25,505 bases of DNA from Planctomycetota bacterium (GTDB taxonomy: Bacteria > Planctomycetota > Phycisphaerae > Sedimentisphaerales > Anaerohalosphaeraceae). The DNA is taken from contig DAOVVQ010000013.1 of assembly GCA_030637065.1 (NCBI GenBank), positions 1 through 25,505 of the forward strand, given 5' to 3'. The position numbers and the translations under genes are program-made. The notes beneath the pieces are model-generated. The model saw nothing but the letters and a program-made list of their open reading frames with translations, searched no databases and was not told the DNA's origin. Below are positions 9,195 through 15,710 of the stretch, piece after piece; within the stretch, counting starts at the first letter, position 1; each line of letters begins with the position of its first letter.

Positions 9195-9246
9195 ATCCGC
9201 CTTCGGCGGATGCTATTTTATGCTGGATTCCCGCTTTCGCGGGAAT
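9195..9246. repeat. REP-like double hairpin inside the operon
   Basis: Two short palindromes lie 15 bp apart in the only long intra-operon gap (9121-9287). ATCCGCC/GGCGGAT (9195-9201 and 9205-9211) has a 3-nt loop. ATTCCCGC/GCGGGAAT (9227-9234 and 9239-9246) has a 4-nt loop and is embedded in GGATTCCCGC...GCGGGAATGAC, a sequence style seen in short dispersed repeats of many bacterial genomes. It could stabilise or attenuate the message between the isomerase and the TIM homologue. No T-run follows, so it is not a classical terminator. Confidence 0.6.
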
Positions 9247-9287
9247 GACAGGACGCTTGTGATACATGGCTAAAGTTTTGCAATATT

Positions 9288-10637
9288 TCATGTTTCAATG
9301 ATCTCGATATTCAGGTGGTTGGCAAAGGCTTTCAGGTCTTGTGAGATGTCATCCCAGACGATGCTGTAATGGTGCGGGATGCCCTCGGCGGCGATGCGAT
9401 AGATCATGTCGCGAACGGGGTTGTTCATTTTGACGTCGACCATCGAGCCCTTGATGACCTTTTTCGTTGGCACAGCTTCGCCGGCTGCCAGGAACATCTT
9501 GTATTTGTCGCCGATCTGAGTGACAAGGCAAACGGTGACTTTGCCCTGCTTTAAGGTCCCCTCGATGACCACTCCCTGTCCGGCCAGCGAATGGTCGCAG
9601 GCGCAGGTGTTTTCGCTGCCGTCATGAAGTTTGCGCGCTGCCTGGCCGCAGTGCCAGAATAGTGCGGTGTTGCGTTTTTCGTCGATATTGACCAGATCGC
9701 ACATAAAGGGGATAGTGCCGCTGAAGTTATGCTCGATCAGCATGGAGATCGTCGCGCTGACATCGGCTTCGCATCCGACAATGATCCCCTCGTCAGCCAG
9801 ACGCGAGATCACCCCGCAGGGCGTGTATTTCATCTGGCCCAGTTCCGGCCAGCAGCGAAGCGACACGGCGTCAAAGCCCTGGTCGGAAATAACCTTCTTC
9901 ATGGCAAGGGTAAGCCGGGAGTGATTTAAGAGGTATTCCTCGGGAAGATCGAAAGTCTTGATCGACTCGCGAAAGGCCTGCATGTCCTTTTTGACATCTT
10001 CGTCAGGAATCGCCTCGGCAGTATTGAAGAGGTGGACAAGGTCCATCTCTTCCATCGAGATCCCGAATGTCTTCCTGATCAGCGTCTCGTCAAGAGCGGA
10101 ACTGTAGAACCCGGTCGGACGATAGCCGATCATGCCCATGAAGGTGTTCTTTAATTTTTTGTCGGCCTGATAGACGCGGACAAGCGATGTGATCTCGCCT
10201 TTCACCCGCTCGTCATCGACATCGCCGTAGATAAAGTGGCTCGCAAAGCCTAACCGCTTTAAGGCAGCACTGTTCATCGTCGCAGCCACAAGGGCGTTGG
10301 AGATTATCCGGCCCCCGTCGAAGGGCGGCTCGGGAAGGGCCCAGAGCAGGACGGGGACATTTAGTCGCTCGGCGATGCGGGTCGCGGCGATATCCCCGGT
10401 AAAGGCGCCGATCAGTACGATCACCAGGTCAACACGCTCCCTGTGAAACTTCTCGATCGCACTGTCGACATCGTCCTGGTTCACCGCAATGCCGTCGCCG
10501 GCAACCACGGACACATCGGCGAAGGTCTCCGTAAGCCACTTGCTATAGCGGGCGTGCCTTTCGTTCGGGATGTCCCTGGGCCAGCGGCCGGAAACCGTTG
10601 TCACCAGACCGATGCTTAGTTTATGTTCAGCCTTCAT
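9288..10637 (-). CDS. L-fucose/L-arabinose isomerase-family protein
   Basis: This 449-residue cytoplasmic protein belongs to the FucI/AraA superfamily of manganese-dependent aldose-ketose isomerases. The N-terminal half is a Rossmann-like region (LSIGLVTTVSGRWP, then VLIGAFTGDIAATRIAERLNVP). The C-terminal half holds the putative metal site: E265 in RCWPELG, D292 in GCEADVSAT (pattern of the FucI 'END'), H329 in LFWHCG and a histidine of GIPHHYS (422-423). Enzymes of this fold convert arabinose, fucose or galactose to the ketose, and the neighbouring galactosidases and symporter make D-galactose to D-tagatose an attractive inference. The start lies one base after the aldolase stop codon, with GGAGG inside the aldolase gene, so translation is probably coupled. 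True fucose or unusual hexose specificity cannot be excluded. Confidence 0.82.
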   Translation of the reverse strand: MKAEHKLSIGLVTTVSGRWPRDIPNERHARYSKWLTETFADVSVVAGDGIAVNQDDVDSAIEKFHRERVDLVIVLIGAFTGDIAATRIAERLNVPVLLWALPEPPFDGGRIISNALVAATMNSAALKRLGFASHFIYGDVDDERVKGEITSLVRVYQADKKLKNTFMGMIGYRPTGFYSSALDETLIRKTFGISMEEMDLVHLFNTAEAIPDEDVKKDMQAFRESIKTFDLPEEYLLNHSRLTLAMKKVISDQGFDAVSLRCWPELGQMKYTPCGVISRLADEGIIVGCEADVSATISMLIEHNFSGTIPFMCDLVNIDEKRNTALFWHCGQAARKLHDGSENTCACDHSLAGQGVVIEGTLKQGKVTVCLVTQIGDKYKMFLAAGEAVPTKKVIKGSMVDVKMNNPVRDMIYRIAAEGIPHHYSIVWDDISQDLKAFANHLNIEIIET

Positions 10638-10638
10638 A

Positions 10639-11493
10639 TTAGTATCGACCTCCGGAACCGGACAACTTGATAATGCCGTGGATCGTATCTTTCAGTTTTT
10701 CCTCGGCAAACTTCGCTACCTTCCACGAGTGGGCGTTGTGGTCGAGGGTGTCGATGCCTTCCTTATAATGCTCTATGTACCGGTGCCTGACCAGCGTGCC
10801 GAAATTGATCTTGCTGATGCCGATCTCGATGGCCTTCTTGACCACATCCTCAGCCATGCCCGTTGCTCCGTGCAGCACGAGGGGGATGTCGGTTGCTTTG
10901 CGAATATCTTCGAGTATGTCGAGCCGAATGTTGGGCTTTCCTTTGTAGAAACCGTGAGCGTTGCCGATGCCGACAGCCAACAGGTCCGGCTGACATGCGT
11001 CCAGGAAGGTTTTTACATCTTCGACGTTTGCCAGGTTCTTGTTTTCGTCCATTCCGCCGTCGGCGTCGAGGCGCTGGAGTTCTCCGACCTCGGCCTCCAC
11101 GGATACATCGACGGCATGTGCGCATCGGATGACATCGTTGGTCTTGGTGATATTATCCTGGAGGCTGTCTTTCGAGCAATCCAGCATGACCGATGTAAAG
11201 CCGCAGCCGATGGCCTTGACGCAGTTGTCGAACGTGTCGCCGTGGTCGAGGTGAATCGCGATAGGAACCGAGGCCTTCGACCCGAGTATCTTACTGACGT
11301 CGGCAAACCAGTCCATTCCGTAGTAATGCACATTGGCCACGTACATAGCTAACATCATCGGCGAGCGGGCCTCCTCAGCCGCCTCGACGCAGGCCCTGAT
11401 AATATCGTAATTGCCGCCCTGCGTGTTGATCGCCGGCACGGCGTAGCCCTTTTTCTGGGACTCAAGGACGAGTTCTTTACTGGTTACGAGCAT
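10639..11493 (-). CDS. Class II ketose-bisphosphate aldolase (FbaA/GatY/KbaY family)
   Basis: This 284-residue protein has the zinc-aldolase set: IHLDHGDTFDN with catalytic D83 and zinc ligand H84, VEAEVGEL (132-139), H180 in GNAHGFYKGKPNI, H208 in LHGATGM and the phosphate-binding N230/T233 in INFGTL. It would split a ketose bisphosphate (fructose or tagatose 1,6-bisphosphate), or possibly a ketose 1-phosphate, into DHAP and an aldehyde. The residue after T233 is L234, where FBP and tagatose-bisphosphate aldolases usually have D or E; this may mark altered specificity. The length is typical of GatY/KbaY-type enzymes. It sits 22 bp after the PFK gene with an AAGGAGA site, and the isomerase start follows its stop codon by one base. 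Confidence 0.9.
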   Translation of the reverse strand: MLVTSKELVLESQKKGYAVPAINTQGGNYDIIRACVEAAEEARSPMMLAMYVANVHYYGMDWFADVSKILGSKASVPIAIHLDHGDTFDNCVKAIGCGFTSVMLDCSKDSLQDNITKTNDVIRCAHAVDVSVEAEVGELQRLDADGGMDENKNLANVEDVKTFLDACQPDLLAVGIGNAHGFYKGKPNIRLDILEDIRKATDIPLVLHGATGMAEDVVKKAIEIGISKINFGTLVRHRYIEHYKEGIDTLDHNAHSWKVAKFAEEKLKDTIHGIIKLSGSGGRY

Positions 11494-11515
11494 GTCTTTC
11501 TCCTTATTGCTGTTT

Positions 11516-12670
11516 CTATTGTAATTTGAAGTAATCCGGGATCGGGTCGCCTATCAGTGGTTTGCAATACTCGATAAAGGCGTCCGTTACGTCGTTGCCC
11601 GCGGCGTTTATGAAATTGTCGGGCAGTTTCTTTTCCACATTGGCGACCTTAGCCAGGTCGATCAATTCGTATTCGATACTATATGGCTCGCTACTGATGC
11701 GTTTATAGCCGACCATACTGCCGGACTTGCCCGACACCGCCGCACGGACAGACTCGCGCCCAGCCGTGAAGGCCTCTTCGCGGTCGCATTCGCTGACAAG
11801 CAGCTTCGAGGCGCGTCCGACCAGGCCGGGCTTTTCGCTGCGGGATTTGATGCCGTTTTGCAGCAGGATCGTCGAGAGCGCCTGCCCCGTGCCGCCGGGT
11901 ATGACGTGGCCGAATCCGTCAACGATCCCCGAATCGGCAACGGGCTTGCCGTCTTTATCCGTGATCCCTTCGCTGACGGCGATCACGATCCCGGTGCCGT
12001 ATTCGGCCTGGGCCGCTTTTACGTCGCTGACGAAGCTGTCCTTGTCGAAGGTCCTCTCCGGAAAGTAGATCAGGTGCGGAGCCTTAAAGCCGCCGGTCCT
12101 CGCCAGCGCCGTCGCAGCCACCAGCCAGCCGGCATTTCGCCCCATGATCTCGATAACGACCGCGTGGATCGGAAGAGCCCGCACATCGAGGCCTAATTCC
12201 AGGGTCGTAACGGCTGCATAGCGGGCGGCACTGCCAAAACCGGGGCAGTGATCGGTCAGAGCCAGGTCGTTGTCGATGGTCTTGGGCACGCCGATGACGA
12301 CGATCTCCTTGGCGATAATGGACACTTTGTTGCAGGTATCCATCGAATCGTTGCCGCCGTTGTACAAAAAGTAGCCGATGTTGTGCTTTTTCAGCACCTC
12401 AATGATGCGTCCGTGGTCATTTTCGGAGACTTTATAACGACAACTGCCCGGAGCCGAGCTGGGAGTGTTCTTCAATCGCTCGATATCAGACCCGCTCAGG
12501 TCGCTGCAATCGATGAAATCTTCCTTCATCAGGCCTTCGATACCGTGATGGGCGGCGTAAATACGGTCGATCTCACCGCTTTCCTTCGCTTCAGCGACCA
12601 CCCCAGCCAGCGAAGCATTGATAACGGCTGTCGGGCCGCCACCTTGCGCAATAACCAAGTTCTGTTTCAT
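11516..12670 (-). CDS. 6-phosphofructokinase-family enzyme, pyrophosphate type
   Basis: This 384-residue protein is the first gene of the operon. It shows the PFK fold: AQGGGPTAVINAS at the N-terminus, a phosphoryl-donor loop NGGNDSMDT (104-112), PKTIDND (129-135) with catalytic D133, and MGRNAGWLVA as the hexose-phosphate-binding motif. K130 in PKTIDND, together with Asp at the second acidic position of GGND, is the signature of PPi-dependent rather than ATP-dependent enzymes. N107 stands where most members have Asp (GGDD or GGDG), which is unusual because that Asp helps hold magnesium. Expected reaction: fructose-6-phosphate or tagatose-6-phosphate plus PPi to the 1,6-bisphosphate; the context suggests a dedicated catabolic role. 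The start has GAGGTGA as ribosome-binding site. Confidence 0.88.
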   Translation of the reverse strand: MKQNLVIAQGGGPTAVINASLAGVVAEAKESGEIDRIYAAHHGIEGLMKEDFIDCSDLSGSDIERLKNTPSSAPGSCRYKVSENDHGRIIEVLKKHNIGYFLYNGGNDSMDTCNKVSIIAKEIVVIGVPKTIDNDLALTDHCPGFGSAARYAAVTTLELGLDVRALPIHAVVIEIMGRNAGWLVAATALARTGGFKAPHLIYFPERTFDKDSFVSDVKAAQAEYGTGIVIAVSEGITDKDGKPVADSGIVDGFGHVIPGGTGQALSTILLQNGIKSRSEKPGLVGRASKLLVSECDREEAFTAGRESVRAAVSGKSGSMVGYKRISSEPYSIEYELIDLAKVANVEKKLPDNFINAAGNDVTDAFIEYCKPLIGDPIPDYFKLQ

Positions 12671-12751
12671 AGTTTTCTCACCTCAACTGCTATTTTGTCG
12701 ATTTAACTGCGAAAAACCGGGCAGCTAAGGCCCGAAACCGGGCGGCAGGGT

Positions 12752-12789
12752 TGGCATATCCCACAATGCCAGCCTATGCCGCACAGGCT
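12752..12789. promoter_or_regulatory. Structured leader of the minus-strand operon
   Basis: Between the candidate promoter and the PFK start are two small inverted repeats: TGGCAT/ATGCCA (12752-12757 and 12766-12771) and AGCCT/AGGCT (12771-12775 and 12785-12789). Two CCGG-rich runs lie nearer the gene (12717-12745). The predicted leader is about 120 nt, long enough for a regulatory structure, but it matches no riboswitch class I can recognise. Confidence 0.25.
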
Positions 12790-12798
12790 AATTACGTA

Positions 12799-12826
12799 AG
12801 AATATCGAATCCGCCCGGCAAATCAA
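12799..12826 (-). promoter_or_regulatory. Candidate promoter of the PFK-to-GH2 operon
   Basis: On the minus strand TTGATT (12826-12821) and TATTCT (12804-12799) are 16 bp apart, matching the sigma-70 boxes at 4 of 6 positions each. Transcription would start near 12792 and leave a leader of about 120 nt before the PFK start at 12670. No operator-like palindrome overlaps it. Confidence 0.35.
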
Positions 12827-12903
12827 GGTTTTAATTTTATTGCGGAGATGCCGGGCAGCACGTTTCAGTCCACAGCAAGAGTGGTCCCGGTGTACATCGG
12901 GAG

Positions 12904-12982
12904 TTGCGCAGCAAACCGATGGGCGAATGCACAGCGAGCCCCCACCATCGGTTTGGCTTCGCCAATACACGCTGCCACCCAA
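12904..12982 (-). repeat. Dispersed repeat, copy 1 (3' of the second GH-D gene)
   Basis: This element lies in the 367-bp gap between the GH-D gene and the PFK operon. Bases 12904-12933 are identical over 30 bases to 22303-22332. Inside it, CAAACCGATGG (12912-12922) pairs with CCATCGGTTTG (12945-12955), an 11-bp stem. On the minus strand TTGGGTGGCAGCG (12982-12970) is also identical to the start of copy 2. Relative to the upstream gene both copies begin with this 13-mer shortly after the stop codon. No transposase is present; a MITE- or REP-like mobile or mRNA-end element is likely. Short open frames across it look like chance. Confidence 0.7.
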
Positions 12983-13037
12983 ATAGTGCCACCATTCTAT
13001 GTTGCACCCACCAGATATGCTGCACATCGAGACTGGA

Positions 13038-15206
13038 TCAACGAATTTGGCGACCCTGTTTACCCGCTTCTTTGAATTCGATCAGTCTCACTGTGTGGGG
13101 CTGTTGTTTCAGCTTTAGCTGCCGGCCTGAGAGGCGGACTTCTTTGCCCGTCCAGAGGTCCAGGGCCTTGTATTTCGTCGCAGCCAGGCCAAGGTCGACG
13201 AAATCCCACTTATCCTCTGACGGGTCGTCGAGCCAGTTGAATATGCCGACTACGGTACTTTTTTCGAGCTTGAGCATCCACAGCCGGGGTATGTCGACGC
13301 CCGAGAACAGGTCCAGCGGTATTGCGTGCTTGCCCTTGCGGCACATATCGAGAACCCGCTTGTTGGTCAGGATTTTCATTCGGTCCGGAGGCAGCGATTC
13401 GATGCGGTCGCCGGTGAAGAACAGCCCTCCCATCAGGGCGTTGAGGGTGATATGGCACCTTGCCTCCTCGAGCGTGTAGCTCGGCGATGCAAACGTCGCA
13501 TCGGGGTCGCAGATTATCACCTGGTCGTGCAGATAGAAATTCTGCGAGACGGCGCGGGCCTGGCGGATAAGGCCTTTTGTCTTTATTGTGTCAACGTCAG
13601 CCAGCGTCCCGCCTGTCTGGCCGTATGTCATGTTCGCGTAGGGTTCTTCGTCGGAGATAACGCCGGGATGATTGATGTCCTTGCCCACGCGGAGCGAGTC
13701 GTAGCATTCGATGGCGCCGAGGATATAGCCCATGCTCCTGGTGATCGGGATGTCTTGGGGGATAGCCGCCTTTATCGCTCGAACGACCTTGTTGTGCGAT
13801 TGCAGACCGGTCATTGTCGGGTCGTAGCGGTCGCCTTCTGTGAGGCCGCCGTAGTGATGGTCCCATTTGAAGAAGTCCACCTTCCAGTCGCGGGCCATTC
13901 TGCCGAACTTATCCGCCAGCCACGGTGCAACAGCCGGGTGGCTTCCGTCGAGGTAGATGCTGTCGAGGGTGGTGATCATTTCTTCGTCATTTAAGTCGAT
14001 CTCCTGCTTGCCGTATGGCTGGAATATCCATTCGGGGTTCTTTTTCCACCTTGGGTCAGACGGTGCAACTCTGAAGGGGCTTATGTGGAGCCCGAATTTC
14101 AGCCCCCTTTTGTGGACCTGCTGGGACAGCCACTTTATGCCGTGCGGGAAATCCTCGTTTGCGGTGTACAATCCCTGGGTAGGCCACCAGCCGCCGTCGA
14201 GCTGGATGGTGTCATAGCCGAATTCCTGCATATTCTCTTTCATCGCATCGGCGGCCTTGATCACGCCCTCTTCGGTAACGTCTCTGCCGTATGAGTGCCA
14301 GGAACTCCAGCCTATGCCGGGCCGCCGCATCGGTTTGCCCTGCCTTACGTGGCGGCCCATAATGCCGCCGACATTGATCAAGACGTGCTGAGGCATCCAG
14401 TTGCGCCAGTAGCCTAACATAACCGCGTCCGAGGTGGTCGTCCTGCCGGAATGAACGACGATATTCTCCAGTTCATTCTCACTGCCCGAGCGGATGGTCA
14501 GGAGCAATCCTGCGTCCTGGTCCTCCGGCAGTGACCAGTGAAAATTGGTCGGCCACAGTTCGCCCCCGATCGCAGCCATGGCCAGCGTTTTGTTGGCCTT
14601 GTCATTCTGGACCGAGCTTACCCAGACGGCCTGATGGGTCTTTTCCTTGCTCTCGGCAATCTGATGAGGCCAGAAGATCTTACCGATCCATGGCCCGCTG
14701 ATGCTCTCGGCAAACACCGTCCAGCCGTCCCGATTGCCGGGCAGCGATATTATCCCGCCATCCTTCGCGGGCGTCAGCAGCTTAAAGCCGCCGAGTTTGT
14801 AATCTCTCTTGGCCTTTGCGTCCGCCTGGAAGGCGAGATGGCGCCTGTTGAAGCCCCTCTCGATGCGGAGGCGAAAGTATTCCAGCGGGCCGTAACCGCT
14901 GCACATCAGCTCGTAAATGCGGACCTTGTTGTCTTCGTAGCCTTTGCGTCCGATGGTGATGCGGTCGGCGGTCTGGGTCTGGGTCCATCTCACATCGTCA
15001 AAGTCGGCTGGGGTGATCCACTTGCCGTCGACCTTGACGGCGCATGTCAGCCCTTCGATCCGGTAAGCGGGCTCGCCCGGCCATTCAAGCGAGAACTGCC
15101 CGGAGTCCCCGTCGAATATGACCCGCGGCGAAGGGGTGATATTGGCAGACAGACCCGTCTGCGTGCAAAGCAAAAACAGTAGCGAACAAAACAAGACCTT
15201 CTTCAT
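13038..15206 (-). CDS. Second clan GH-D (GH36-like) alpha-galactosidase-like enzyme, exported
   Basis: This 722-residue protein has a signal peptide at residues 1-20 (MKKVLFCSLLFLLCTQTGLS). A large N-terminal beta domain (about 25-290) leads into a TIM barrel beginning at GIGWSSWHSYG. The barrel contains YDTIQLDGGWW, a nucleophile D449 in FFKWDHHYGG (the classic K-W-D of GH36) and a putative acid/base D510 in SLRVGKDINHP. A C-terminal beta domain follows. It shares the D-G-G-W-W barrel segment with the enzyme at 4798-6693 but is longer and closer to standard GH36, so the two probably cut different alpha-galactosides. The residues after HTVRLIEF (KEAGKQGRQIR) look like an added tail next to the repeat element downstream. 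It starts with an AGAGGA site and has its own probable promoter. Confidence 0.85.
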   Translation of the reverse strand: MKKVLFCSLLFLLCTQTGLSANITPSPRVIFDGDSGQFSLEWPGEPAYRIEGLTCAVKVDGKWITPADFDDVRWTQTQTADRITIGRKGYEDNKVRIYELMCSGYGPLEYFRLRIERGFNRRHLAFQADAKAKRDYKLGGFKLLTPAKDGGIISLPGNRDGWTVFAESISGPWIGKIFWPHQIAESKEKTHQAVWVSSVQNDKANKTLAMAAIGGELWPTNFHWSLPEDQDAGLLLTIRSGSENELENIVVHSGRTTTSDAVMLGYWRNWMPQHVLINVGGIMGRHVRQGKPMRRPGIGWSSWHSYGRDVTEEGVIKAADAMKENMQEFGYDTIQLDGGWWPTQGLYTANEDFPHGIKWLSQQVHKRGLKFGLHISPFRVAPSDPRWKKNPEWIFQPYGKQEIDLNDEEMITTLDSIYLDGSHPAVAPWLADKFGRMARDWKVDFFKWDHHYGGLTEGDRYDPTMTGLQSHNKVVRAIKAAIPQDIPITRSMGYILGAIECYDSLRVGKDINHPGVISDEEPYANMTYGQTGGTLADVDTIKTKGLIRQARAVSQNFYLHDQVIICDPDATFASPSYTLEEARCHITLNALMGGLFFTGDRIESLPPDRMKILTNKRVLDMCRKGKHAIPLDLFSGVDIPRLWMLKLEKSTVVGIFNWLDDPSEDKWDFVDLGLAATKYKALDLWTGKEVRLSGRQLKLKQQPHTVRLIEFKEAGKQGRQIR

Positions 15207-15308
15207 AGCAATCCTCTCTGATCGTAATATTAACGCGAATTAAACAGGATCAAGCGGAGATTTCCCAAAAAAACACCAAAAAAACCCGACCCAACCCTCA
15301 CAAAAATA

Positions 15309-15337
15309 ATCCTACCAAGACACCACAGAATCGTCAA
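15309..15337 (-). promoter_or_regulatory. Promoter of the second GH-D gene
   Basis: On the minus strand TTGACG (15337-15332) and TAGGAT (15314-15309) are separated by 17 bp, matching 5 of 6 and 4 of 6 consensus bases. The start site would be near 15302, giving a leader of about 95 nt that contains two runs of seven T. This makes the gene a separate transcription unit from the PFK operon. Confidence 0.45.
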
Positions 15338-15377
15338 GCATTATCAGATAGGCAGCGAATCTTCACTGCCTCGGTAG

Positions 15378-15557
15378 CTACCCCGGCTTGAGAATCTGTC
15401 GCCGGAGTTTGTAAGGTTCTGCCGGGAGAACGATTTGAAGATCATGGTAAACGCCCTCGATAGGGGTATGGAAAGCAAATATCAGGAGATCATCGACTCG
15501 GCTGCTGATATGGTAAACCTGGACAGGGCGGATCTTATGGTCGATCTGATCAACTGA
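15378..15557 (+). pseudogene. Remnant of a glycerophosphodiester phosphodiesterase gene (C-terminal end only)
   Basis: The plus-strand frame 15378-15557 encodes about 59 residues ending ...FVRFCRENDLKIMVNAL, then EIIDSAADMVNLDRADLMVDLIN and TGA. This resembles the last strand, loop and helix of GDPD-type TIM-barrel phosphodiesterases, where 'vmvntl' is followed by 'G.D.i.tD.P..l'. A TAG stop (15375-15377) lies directly upstream in frame, no start codon or ribosome-binding site precedes the conserved part, and the active-site regions are absent. It is therefore a decayed fragment. The open frame on the opposite strand here is a shadow. Upstream (15207-15377) I see only the GH-D promoter and A-rich DNA. 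Confidence 0.5.
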
Positions 15558-15591
15558 ATTTTTCATGCTCAGTTATGTAAGTTCGTCCGTC

Positions 15592-15628
15592 AGCATGGGT
15601 AACAGAGTTACCCATGCTACAGTTTTTT
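15592..15628 (+). terminator. Palindromic repeat with T-run (GGGTAAC repeat, copy 1)
   Basis: AGCATGGGTAAC (15592-15603) and GTTACCCATGCT (15607-15618) form a perfect 12-bp stem with a 3-nt loop, followed by TTTTTT (15623-15628). It has the shape of an intrinsic terminator just past the GDPD remnant. The core is shared with 23146-23165, so it is also a dispersed repeat. Confidence 0.6.
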
Positions 15629-15657
15629 CATCGGGAAATGCCTGGAAGACAAAGTTC

Positions 15658-15686
15658 TTGATAGTTCAAGTTGAATTTGGTAAAAT
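15658..15686 (+). promoter_or_regulatory. Promoter of the sulfatase gene
   Basis: TTGATA (15658-15663) and TAAAAT (15681-15686) are 17 bp apart and match the sigma-70 consensus at 5 of 6 positions each. The start site near 15693 leaves a leader of only about 18 nt, containing AAGGG before the ATG at 15711. Confidence 0.6.
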
Positions 15687-15710
15687 TGTCAGCATCGAAA
15701 GGGCAGAATA

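Noticed and set aside
12904..12982. CRISPR-like repeat
   Set aside because: Only two distant copies exist with no regular spacers and no cas genes; a dispersed mobile or REP-type element explains it better.
12788..13075. Several short open frames across the gap before the PFK operon
   Set aside because: They overlap one another on both strands and coincide with the dispersed repeat; Cys/Trp-rich translations look like chance reading of a repeat.
15378..15566. Minus-strand open frame of 62 codons
   Set aside because: The plus strand in the same place encodes the GDPD-like remnant; the minus frame is its shadow.
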